Positions 6,646 to 13,536 of a stretch of 14,335 nucleotides of DNA are shown here, piece by piece. The notes beneath the pieces are model-generated. The model had not been told where the DNA came from. It worked only from the letters and a program-made list of their open reading frames with translations, and did not search any database. The translations under genes and the position numbers were made by a program. Within the stretch, counting starts at the first letter, position 1. Every line of letters starts with the position of its first letter. Source of the stretch: an uncultured Parabacteroides sp. (GTDB lineage Bacteria; Bacteroidota; Bacteroidia; Bacteroidales; Tannerellaceae). Location of the stretch: assembly GCA_900547435.1 (NCBI GenBank), contig URGO01000083.1:1-14335 (forward strand). Reading direction: 5' to 3'.

Positions 6646-6666
6646 ATCGAATTTGTAATTCGATTG
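6646..6666. repeat. Short perfect hairpin
   Basis: AATCGAATT and AATTCGATT are exact inverted repeats separated by TGT. The hairpin directly precedes the longer inverted-repeat pair and shares its ATTC/GATT-type core, suggesting related repeat units. Confidence 0.55.
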
Positions 6667-6743
6667 CATTGTGTATCAGGATTTATAATCCGATTAGCTT
6701 ATTATGCCGTATTTCAGCGGATTGAAAATTCTGATACGCAATG
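6667..6743. repeat. 26-bp imperfect inverted-repeat pair with 25-nt centre
   Basis: The left arm (6667-6692, beginning CATTGTGTATCAGG) and right arm (6718-6743, ending CTGATACGCAATG) are inverted copies with four mismatches over 26 positions. The 25-nt centre codes for nothing. Each arm carries a smaller nested palindrome around GGATT/AATCC. The structure could be a MITE-like remnant or a 3' RNA structure. Confidence 0.68.
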
Positions 6744-6744
6744 A

Positions 6745-6767
6745 CCGGCGGATGACACATCCGCCGG
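6745..6767 (-). terminator. GC-rich hairpin after the fimbrillin/PI-PLC-like gene
   Basis: CCGGCGGAT (6745-6753) and ATCCGCCGG (6759-6767) form a perfect 9-bp stem with a 5-nt loop, 26 nt after the TAA of the lipoprotein gene on the minus strand. The sequence after the stem is not T-rich, so it is a weak intrinsic terminator by itself; it may act together with the neighbouring 26-bp inverted repeat. Confidence 0.55.
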
Positions 6768-6793
6768 AACGAGATAGATTTACCAAACATGCC

Positions 6794-9160
6794 TTAATTA
6801 CCTGCAACATCTTCACTCGTCAACAACGGGAAACGGTAATTATTGTTGATAATTACAGAAGGCAAATAACTACTTGGCTCATCTACATATACACGGTCAA
6901 GTATAACAATATTCATCGGTCCGTAAATATTGTCTGCACCATAATCCAAAATAGCATTATAAAAATATGAATTAATAGCTGTAGCAAAAGCACCAATATT
7001 ACCAGCCTTACCGCCTTCTCCATAGCTGAAAGAGCTTTGTCGAGAACTATTATTAGGCCTATATGAATCTGAACGCCCTTCTATATAAGGCACATAACTT
7101 TGTCGAATTGTTTTATCTACAAAATAACCGTCAAGCGAATTGATATAGAATGTTGACCCTTGCCGATTATTATTATCTTCAATAGCTTTCTCAAAAGTAC
7201 TCCATACATCCTTACACTTTTCACCAAACGATTCAGCCCAATATACATACTGAGTATAATTAAGACTCCATGATTCTCCCCAGATACTCCAGGAATAATC
7301 ATAATCTGAATACAATTCATACTGCCCAGCCGCTTCTTCCGGAACTACTCTCGCCCAATCCTGCACATAAGCAGAACCTTCAGAACCATCATTACGCTTG
7401 GTCGTATGCATATAATCAACAGTTCCTTTAACCGGCAAATTTTGTTCCACAAAATTTTCTAATCGATTGTTATTAATCATATAGTACTCCATTTGTTCAG
7501 CTGTACCCCAATTAACATTCCTAGCCCAGTTAGCTACCGGATAACCGCGTCTCTGCCAATTATCTTTCAATGATCCCCACTCATCTATAGATACACCCTG
7601 TACCGGATCATCTATTGTTTTTCCAGCATCTTCTTCACTGGTAATACGAGCAATAAACAGAAGATGACCTCTCGCTTCACCTACAGTCAAATTCCGTCCA
7701 TACGTTTTATATTCATAGTTATGATTCTTATAAAAATTATTCAAATTTTCTGCATACTCTTTAACAAAACGTCCTTCACCAGATTCAAACGCCGGCATTA
7801 TCATGGCAAACTCACCCGGATGTTTTTGCAATAATTCATTGATTTGTCGAACGGCTTCTCCAAAAGTAATACCTAAATTCTGTCGGTTGCATTGAAGAGG
7901 AGCATCAGCCAAATCACTAGAACTTGAATTAGGACCACGCAACTCAAAACAACGAATACCAGCATTCCATTGTTCTTCGATTGTCGCCGTTTGTGTCTGA
8001 TAATGTGAATCAACACCTTCATTACGCATAAATGAAAAAGAATTAGCAGTTCCCGGAATAGACAATTGGGATACAAGTACATTATCATCTAATCCGGTTA
8101 TCCATTCATTTGTATTTCCAAAACTTTTCGGTGCATTAACTTTCACAATTGTTTTTTGATGTGGCTGCACAACAAAAGAAGTGCCATTCGCTCCAGTTCC
8201 TTGTAACTTCATCGTAACACTCGCCGCATTAAACCCAGCCACACGAATACTTAAATTGCTCAAATCTTGATGAGGAAGAAGAAATACATTGAAAGTAATT
8301 TCTTCTCCAGCATCAAGTTTTAAAGGTCTTTGAGTGCCACCATCATTCCAATAAGTACTAACTGTAACATAATTATTGGTTGCCCCACTTGAAGTTGGAG
8401 TACAATCTGTTCCTTCTTTGAGATTACAGGTAAAATTTCCAGCAATAGCCTCTCCGTCATCAGCAAATACATTAAACGAAGCCATAGGATGATCCATCGG
8501 ACCAACAAAAGTAATTTCAAGTGTTGAAGTTAATGGTACAAAATTAAGAGACACACCTTTTTGTTCTGCATCAAATGCCGGGACAGGAAAACTTTCTTCT
8601 ATAGCTGCCATATACAGATAATCCATGTTAGGTTCAGCTTCCCAATTACTACCATTTTTAGTAATCGTATGCTGTTGGTTAATGGGGATATATCCTTTTA
8701 ATACTCCTTCTGAAAATGAGACACGTTTTTTAACAGCTTCATTTTGTATGCTTTCAACAGAAGGATAAATAGCATAAAAACTTTGTGTTGATTCGGCTCC
8801 CCATGTTAAACCAGCATCTCCTTTAGCCGCTAAACCGGCAGATGATGGACTATCCTCATTAGTACTTCCATTATCTATATCGCCAGAAATACTATATAAC
8901 GCTTGTTGTGATGCCGAACTTGGTGAATAAATTTCTACTTCATCATCTGATTCCCAATTTATTTCTTGTGAACTTGTACCATTATAGTCTCCATATACAG
9001 TTTTTGTATCCGGATTAGCATAACCCGCTGTTGCACCAAAAACAATACCATCACCTGCAGCAGTACGATGTCCTTCAAGTTCATCCTCCGTACATCCGGT
9101 CATTGCAAACAATGCTACTACACTCAATAATTGTACGTATAAATAACATTTACTATTCAT
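6794..9160 (-). CDS. Surface lipoprotein: fimbrillin-like N-terminal half fused to a PI-PLC X-like pseudoenzyme domain
   Basis: A 788-residue protein. The signal peptide ends in the lipobox 'AMTGC' (Cys23), followed by 'TEDELEG', an acidic stretch like the export signal of Bacteroidetes surface lipoproteins. Residues about 36-345 resemble fimbrillin-type domains ('GIVFGA', 'INWESDDEVEIYSP', 'SFYAIYPS', 'YLYMAA', later 'FNVFLLPHQDLSNLSIRV'). From about 352 a PI-PLC X-like domain follows: 'WITGLDDNVLVSQLSIPGTANS' begins it, then 'GIRCFELRGP' (401-410), 'TFGEAVRQINELLQKHPGEFAMIM' and 'GEARGHLLFIARI'. The first catalytic His of the GTHDS-like motif is Ala372, the HHG-like second one reads 'LQCNR' (422-426), and the Asp of DIR is Glu406; Arg408 remains. 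Phospholipase activity is thus unlikely; glycan, lipid or protein binding is more plausible. An AGGAGGAG site precedes the start, 14 nt after the 68-residue gene. Confidence 0.85.
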   Translation of the reverse strand: MNSKCYLYVQLLSVVALFAMTGCTEDELEGHRTAAGDGIVFGATAGYANPDTKTVYGDYNGTSSQEINWESDDEVEIYSPSSASQQALYSISGDIDNGSTNEDSPSSAGLAAKGDAGLTWGAESTQSFYAIYPSVESIQNEAVKKRVSFSEGVLKGYIPINQQHTITKNGSNWEAEPNMDYLYMAAIEESFPVPAFDAEQKGVSLNFVPLTSTLEITFVGPMDHPMASFNVFADDGEAIAGNFTCNLKEGTDCTPTSSGATNNYVTVSTYWNDGGTQRPLKLDAGEEITFNVFLLPHQDLSNLSIRVAGFNAASVTMKLQGTGANGTSFVVQPHQKTIVKVNAPKSFGNTNEWITGLDDNVLVSQLSIPGTANSFSFMRNEGVDSHYQTQTATIEEQWNAGIRCFELRGPNSSSSDLADAPLQCNRQNLGITFGEAVRQINELLQKHPGEFAMIMPAFESGEGRFVKEYAENLNNFYKNHNYEYKTYGRNLTVGEARGHLLFIARITSEEDAGKTIDDPVQGVSIDEWGSLKDNWQRRGYPVANWARNVNWGTAEQMEYYMINNNRLENFVEQNLPVKGTVDYMHTTKRNDGSEGSAYVQDWARVVPEEAAGQYELYSDYDYSWSIWGESWSLNYTQYVYWAESFGEKCKDVWSTFEKAIEDNNNRQGSTFYINSLDGYFVDKTIRQSYVPYIEGRSDSYRPNNSSRQSSFSYGEGGKAGNIGAFATAINSYFYNAILDYGADNIYGPMNIVILDRVYVDEPSSYLPSVIINNNYRFPLLTSEDVAGN

Positions 9161-9165
9161 AATTT

Positions 9166-9173
9166 CTCCTCCT
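9166..9173 (-). promoter_or_regulatory. Strong Shine-Dalgarno-like site
   Basis: AGGAGGAG (9173-9166 on the minus strand) ends 5 nt before the ATG at 9160 and begins directly after the stop of the 68-residue gene. Canonical ribosome sites are rare in Bacteroidetes, where AT-rich leaders are usual. It fixes the start of the lipoprotein and sets this gene apart from the others in the window. Confidence 0.6.
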
Positions 9174-9174
9174 C

Positions 9175-9381
9175 TTAATTTGTTCCATCATTAGTTTCCC
9201 AAGCAGTACCACTTCCTGTAGTAAAATCATATGTATCGGTAATCGTCTGGTTATAAGAATTAACTGAACTATCATCAGCTTCTACTTTTTGCCCTTGCAT
9301 AGAGGCACCCATAAACCCACCTTCAAATTCCACTTCAACCATCTCCGTAATCGGAGGGTTGTAAATCTTTTTTGTTTTCAT
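9175..9381 (-). CDS. Small 68-aa peptide, possible secreted or tailored substrate
   Basis: A 68-residue peptide beginning 'MKTKKIYNPPITEMVEVEFEGG', then 'FMGASMQGQKVEADD', then a Ser/Thr/Asn/Gly-rich, acidic tail ending 'AWETNDGTN'. The N-terminal basic 'KK-Y-x-PP-ITEMVEVE' pattern followed by a small-residue stretch is a layout common in small Bacteroides proteins whose function is unknown. There is no signal peptide and no Cys, so lanthionine or disulfide chemistry is excluded. The conserved-looking head plus low-complexity tail would suit a leader plus core peptide, and an HPrK-like kinase, nucleotidyltransferase, S26-like peptidase and ABC exporter are encoded nearby, so a RiPP-like precursor is possible. 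This is inference. It starts 50 nt after the wzc-type gene and ends 14 nt before the lipoprotein gene, so all three are probably co-transcribed. Confidence 0.65.
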   Translation of the reverse strand: MKTKKIYNPPITEMVEVEFEGGFMGASMQGQKVEADDSSVNSYNQTITDTYDFTTGSGTAWETNDGTN

Positions 9382-9431
9382 ATTGCTTATCGTTTTAAAT
9401 GTTAATAATAATCTTATTCTTAATATTATAC

Positions 9432-11780
9432 CTATTTCCCATACTTATAGCCATACCCGTAACCATATCCGTAGCCATACCCATAGCCGTACCCCCGGCG
9501 GGTCGGGTCGATACCGTTCAGGACGATTGCCATGTTTTGCAGCTTCTTGTCCTGATAAAGCTTCTCGATGTCGGGTAACTGCCGGCGATCCAGCTTACCG
9601 GCACGCACCACAAAGAGGGTCAGGTCGGCAATGCGGTTGGTGATGGTCGCGTCGGCAATGATACCCACCGGCACACTGTCGGCGATGATGTAATCGTAGC
9701 GCGTACGCAAGGCGGCAATCAGGTCGTCCAGCCGGTCGTCCATCAGCAACTCCGCCGGATTGGGAGCTATCGAGCCGCACGGAATCAGGTCGAACTTCTC
9801 CTGCGGACGGATGATGTCCTCCAAGGTAAGCGAGTTGTCTGCCAGAAAATCGGTAACGCCCATCTTGTGCGACCCGAAACGGCGACTCAGCATACCCTTA
9901 CGGATATCCAGGTCAAGCAATACCACCCGCTTCTTGGCACGCACGAGGCTCAACGCCAGATGATGCGAGATAAAGGTCTTGCCCGCGCCCTCGTTGAACG
10001 AGGTAAAGGTAATCACCTGCAAGGGTTTATCCTTTTTCGCCATAAACGCCATATTGGTGCGCAAGATGCGGAACGCCTCCGGCACGATACCATCGTTCGG
10101 TTCGCTCATCAACGGAGCCACATGCTTCTTGCCCTTGCGCCGCTTCGCCTCTTCCCTATCCTGCGGAATCTCGCCAAGCAACGGAACGGAAAGCGCCTCT
10201 TCCAACTCCTTGCGGCTGTGAATGCGCGTATCCATGAAGAGAATCATCAGGAAGGTAACGCCGGGCAAGGCGATGCCGACCAGCACGCCCAGCAACAGGA
10301 TGCGGTTGCGGAGCGGCGAAATCGGCGCGTTGCTGCCATCGGCACTATCGATGACCCGCGCGTTGTTATCCGCCATCGCCTGCGACAGCGCATTCTCCTC
10401 ACGCCGGTTCAGCAGGAACATATAGAGAGACTCCTTGATTTTCTGTTGACGTTCGATGGAGAGCAGGTTACGCTCTTTGGTCGGAATCGAAGAGACGCGG
10501 CTCTGTGCGCGCATCTCGCGGTTCTGCGCATCCTCGCGCTTCACGTTCAGACTCACAATCAAGTTGTCCACCGCACGGATAATGGTCTGCTTCATGGCCC
10601 GGAGCGAATTGTTCAGTTCCTCCACCACGGGATTGTTCTCGCTGCTGTCGTCCATCAGCCGGTCGCGCTTCAGCTTGGCGGTATTATACAGATTAATCTG
10701 ACTTTCGATATTCATATCCGCCAGACCGGTGTTTGCCGGAATCAGGTCGGTCTCCTTGGTCGGGTCGGTCAGGTAGTCCTTGATAAAATCAGCCAGACGG
10801 ATCTGCGTCTCCAGCTCCAGCGCATCCGAATTATACTTCTGCGACTCGCTCATATACATCCCGGCTGCCGACGAGATATCCACAATCTGGTTATCCCGTT
10901 TGTAGGATTCGAGGTCAGACTCCACGCTGCCCAACTCGTTTTCGATGATAATCAACCGCTCGTTGATGAAGTTCGCCGTATTGACTGCCACCTGGTTCTT
11001 GTCCTTGATGGCCTCTTCGTTATAGACGGTAATCAGCATATTCAGGACATCTTCGGCACGTATCGGCGAACTGTCTTTCAAAGAAAGCGTCAGGATGGAA
11101 GACTCTTCCTCCTCCTGCCGGATGCCGACACTCCCCCGATAATAGGCAATCATCGCGTCCAACGGCTGTTTGCGCACACGAATCGGCACCCCGCGCCAGG
11201 ATTCGGCATAGAAATTGGTCGGCGTCACACAGATACGCACATTCGGCCGGATAGCCACCGTATCATTCATCTTTACCGTATACCGCTTCTCCGCTTCCTC
11301 TTTCGTCAATCCGGGCACAACCACCGACACGCTGTTCCTGTCGACCGGCGTAACTGTCAGTTCTACAGATTGCTTCGGCAGTACATCCAAGAAGCTAACC
11401 GTAACCGGAGAGCGGGCATACAGCTCGTCATAGCGCAAGCCATCCTTAATCTGATAGCTCACATCCACATGCAACCGCTGCACCACTTCGCGCATCAGCC
11501 GTTTGGAGCGGAACTGAAGAATCTCGTTTGCCACGTTCACCCGGTTGATGTAATTGTCATACCGGTCCAATCCTGCCGTAGAGGTCTTGTTAGAAGGGTC
11601 TTTGATGATTACCGTCGCCGAACGGAAATAGACAAACGGCGCACGGGCATACAGGAACCAAGCCACCCCTCCGCATATCACGATAGACAGCAGGAACCAT
11701 TTCCACTTGGACAACATATAGACAAACAGGTCTACCACGTTGATGCCCTGTTCATTTTTATTCATAGTCGAATTATTCAT
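9432..11780 (-). CDS. Wzc-type polysaccharide co-polymerase with BY-kinase domain and (GY)8 tail
   Basis: A 782-residue inner membrane protein. An N-terminal helix (about 29-47) is followed by a Wzz-type periplasmic domain ('SATVIIKD', with long coiled-coil stretches between about 260 and 470), a second helix ('LLLGVLVGIALPG', about 500-520) and a cytosolic tyrosine-kinase domain. Kinase motifs: Walker A 'FNEGAGKT' (595-602, Lys601), Walker A' 'VVLLDLDIRKG' (Asp623, Asp625) and Walker B 'YIIADS' (Asp701). The C-terminus has eight Gly-Tyr pairs (763-778) then KYGK, the cluster expected to be autophosphorylated. The family controls chain length and export of capsule or exopolysaccharide, working with the Wza-type pore just upstream (35 nt gap). 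Met6 (11765) is an alternative start. No low-molecular-weight tyrosine phosphatase is in the window. Codon use is GC-rich compared with the genes that follow. Confidence 0.93.
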   Translation of the reverse strand: MNNSTMNKNEQGINVVDLFVYMLSKWKWFLLSIVICGGVAWFLYARAPFVYFRSATVIIKDPSNKTSTAGLDRYDNYINRVNVANEILQFRSKRLMREVVQRLHVDVSYQIKDGLRYDELYARSPVTVSFLDVLPKQSVELTVTPVDRNSVSVVVPGLTKEEAEKRYTVKMNDTVAIRPNVRICVTPTNFYAESWRGVPIRVRKQPLDAMIAYYRGSVGIRQEEEESSILTLSLKDSSPIRAEDVLNMLITVYNEEAIKDKNQVAVNTANFINERLIIIENELGSVESDLESYKRDNQIVDISSAAGMYMSESQKYNSDALELETQIRLADFIKDYLTDPTKETDLIPANTGLADMNIESQINLYNTAKLKRDRLMDDSSENNPVVEELNNSLRAMKQTIIRAVDNLIVSLNVKREDAQNREMRAQSRVSSIPTKERNLLSIERQQKIKESLYMFLLNRREENALSQAMADNNARVIDSADGSNAPISPLRNRILLLGVLVGIALPGVTFLMILFMDTRIHSRKELEEALSVPLLGEIPQDREEAKRRKGKKHVAPLMSEPNDGIVPEAFRILRTNMAFMAKKDKPLQVITFTSFNEGAGKTFISHHLALSLVRAKKRVVLLDLDIRKGMLSRRFGSHKMGVTDFLADNSLTLEDIIRPQEKFDLIPCGSIAPNPAELLMDDRLDDLIAALRTRYDYIIADSVPVGIIADATITNRIADLTLFVVRAGKLDRRQLPDIEKLYQDKKLQNMAIVLNGIDPTRRGYGYGYGYGYGYGYGYKYGK

Positions 11781-11815
11781 AAGGATATTATTTTTGAGCC
11801 TTGTCTACTTCGTTT

Positions 11816-12607
11816 TCACTTCGTTGCCCAGATAATCGAGCAGACCGCCGTCACGACAGAGAGCAATGTGGTACCGATTTGCCAACCACGCTCTTCGTTG
11901 TCTTTCTTGTTATATTTCGGTTCTACATATACAATATCGTTCTGCTGCTGGTAGAAACAGGGAGACTCAAAGATATCCTTGCTTCGCAGGTCGTGCATGA
12001 ACATCTGCCTCTCGCCGCCAATCTCGCGGATAACCGCTACCCGATCCACCTTTGCCCGCGCGGTAAGGTCGCCGGCATTGGCTACAGCCTCCAGCAGCGT
12101 GATGCGGTCGCCGTCCACGCTGAATGTCCCCGTATGCCCCACGGCACCCAATACCGTATATTTAAAGTTCAGAAACTCCAACGACACCAACGGGTCTTTC
12201 ATATAGTTGCCTGCTATCAGTTTCTTCTTGATCAGCTCAGTCACCTGACTAACGGTCAGTCCCTCCACATGCAACTTGCCTAAAATCGGGAAATCGATAT
12301 TGCCGTCGATATCCACCCGATACCCCTTCTCATTCACCCGGGCCGAGGTTTCCGAAGTAGTTATATTCCCATCGCTCCCGACCTGAAACGTGCCTCCGTA
12401 AATATTGAACGGAAGCGCAAGCTCCGGATTCTTGCAGCTAACGGTAATACTCAGGCGGTCGTCCCGATGGACGATGGCCTCATACTTGGAGTCAATCGGA
12501 TAAAGATGCCCCATTTGCATGTCTTGCAGATAGATAATTTTGCGCGACGAACAAGAAGAGAGCAACAACACGACAAGTAAACTTGTCCACATACAAAGTC
12601 TGTTCAT
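11816..12607 (-). CDS. Wza-type outer membrane polysaccharide export lipoprotein
   Basis: A 263-residue protein with a lipoprotein signal peptide (lipobox 'LSSC', Cys19) and 'KIIYLQDM' just after it, typical of Bacteroidales BexD/Wza proteins. The Poly_export/PES region follows ('DDRLSITVSCKNPELALPFNI', about 49-69), then 'GYRVDIDGNIDFPILGKLHVEGLT' and a SLBB domain ('YTVLGAVGHTGTFSV', 'ITLLEAVANAGDLT'), then 'QQNDIVYVEP'. A C-terminal hydrophobic helix (about 242-260) would cross the outer membrane, as in Wza. Length is shorter than E. coli Wza and normal for Bacteroidetes. It would be the outer membrane channel for the polymer handled by the Wzc-type protein encoded next. It starts 29 nt after the HPrK-like gene. 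Confidence 0.92.
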   Translation of the reverse strand: MNRLCMWTSLLVVLLLSSCSSRKIIYLQDMQMGHLYPIDSKYEAIVHRDDRLSITVSCKNPELALPFNIYGGTFQVGSDGNITTSETSARVNEKGYRVDIDGNIDFPILGKLHVEGLTVSQVTELIKKKLIAGNYMKDPLVSLEFLNFKYTVLGAVGHTGTFSVDGDRITLLEAVANAGDLTARAKVDRVAVIREIGGERQMFMHDLRSKDIFESPCFYQQQNDIVYVEPKYNKKDNEERGWQIGTTLLSVVTAVCSIIWATK

Positions 12608-12636
12608 TTCTTATTTTTGAATAATTTGATTAATTA

Positions 12637-13515
12637 CTATTTTAACAACCGGGAAATCTCCTGCGAACAAAGACGGGCAGCCTCTTCGTCCGGCTGACAG
12701 TCCAATCTGCCCACCGGAACCATATCGGCCATCTTCACCAACGTATCGCACAAGGCCTCATACAACCGCCGGTCCTGCCGGATTACGGAACATCCGGGGA
12801 GCAACTGGATGAAAGCTTCTGTCCCCCGGCAAGGGGTAAAACGGTTCGTTTGCGCCTGACGGAGCCGGACCATGCCATCCACCGGAAAAGAGAGATTCCG
12901 GTAACAGGGAGTCTTGCCGCTCCAGGGCGTCCCGTAGGCTACGACCTGCCCATTCTGAATGCGCAGAATCGGGTTATCATCATTCAGCAAATTACTTCCC
13001 GGAATATATTTCAGCCACAAAGCGGCATGAGTGCTTTTGCCCGTCCCGCTCTTGCCTAAGAAAAGGCAGGCTTTTCCTTCACGATATACGGCAGAAGCAT
13101 GGATAGACACGGCCTCCCGGCTAAGAATAGCCTGCGAACAGGCTATCCGCAACAGCGATGACAGCACCTGACCGACAAACGGGTCATTCCAACCGAGCAC
13201 AGCCCGGAAATTATCCATCCGGGCATTCATCCGCATCCGGTGAGTCATCCCCCTGCCGGAACGTAATTCCACCCGATAGTTATCGCCTTCCTGCAATAAA
13301 CGGATATGCCCCATATCGTTTACGGATTCATCCAGCACCTTCTCGTTCCCACTCCATTCCGGAATAGAATCGGCTACCGTCAACCGGAAAAGCGGTTCTC
13401 GTTCCGCCGAAGCATAACGGAAAGGACGGAACGAAGGTAGTAGCCTGTCTATGTCGACCGGTTCCGGTAAAACAAGCTGCACCGGGAAACCGGCTATATG
13501 AAATAAATACAACAT
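12637..13515 (-). CDS. HPr-kinase-like (HPrK-fold) ATPase
   Basis: A 292-residue protein. The C-terminal half carries 'SIHASAV' (137-143), a P-loop 'GKSGTGKST' (154-162), 'LLNDDNPILR' (176-185, likely Mg-binding Asp pair) and 'GTPWSGK' (195-201). The layout is that of the HPr kinase/phosphorylase C-terminal fold, but the HPrK signature for HPr binding and the usual N-terminal sensor domain are not seen. Residues 1-135 form a separate strand-rich region. Relatives in Bacillota and Proteobacteria act on lasso peptides, phosphorylating a C-terminal Ser; others of this type are uncharacterised. Next to the PF14907-like gene (21 nt gap), as here, the pair recurs in peptide-tailoring and polysaccharide loci. 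Substrate here is unknown; the 68-residue peptide or a cell-envelope carrier are both possible. Confidence 0.85.
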   Translation of the reverse strand: MLYLFHIAGFPVQLVLPEPVDIDRLLPSFRPFRYASAEREPLFRLTVADSIPEWSGNEKVLDESVNDMGHIRLLQEGDNYRVELRSGRGMTHRMRMNARMDNFRAVLGWNDPFVGQVLSSLLRIACSQAILSREAVSIHASAVYREGKACLFLGKSGTGKSTHAALWLKYIPGSNLLNDDNPILRIQNGQVVAYGTPWSGKTPCYRNLSFPVDGMVRLRQAQTNRFTPCRGTEAFIQLLPGCSVIRQDRRLYEALCDTLVKMADMVPVGRLDCQPDEEAARLCSQEISRLLK

Positions 13516-13536
13516 TTGTCTGGCGGATATTCGCTG

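Larger units (their letters stand above)
6272..6793. other. Repeat-rich intergenic region
   Basis: A gap of about 520 nt with no credible gene. From right to left it holds a GC-rich hairpin, a 26-bp inverted-repeat pair, a short perfect hairpin, a long imperfect palindrome, three tandem 22-nt repeats, the promoter, and a leader of about 75 nt. It marks the border between the lipoprotein unit and the defence-like gene set. Confidence 0.75.

Noticed and set aside
9382..9431. A promoter before the 68-aa peptide gene
   Set aside because: The 50-nt gap is AT-rich but has only a partial -7 match (TAACATTT) and no TTTG at the right spacing; read-through from the wzc-type gene is simpler.
9867..11954. 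A 695-codon open frame on the plus strand opposite the wzc- and wza-type genes
   Set aside because: Its translation is rich in His, Arg and Gln with no domain, and it lies antisense to a protein with clear kinase motifs. Long antisense frames are expected opposite GC-rich coding sequence.
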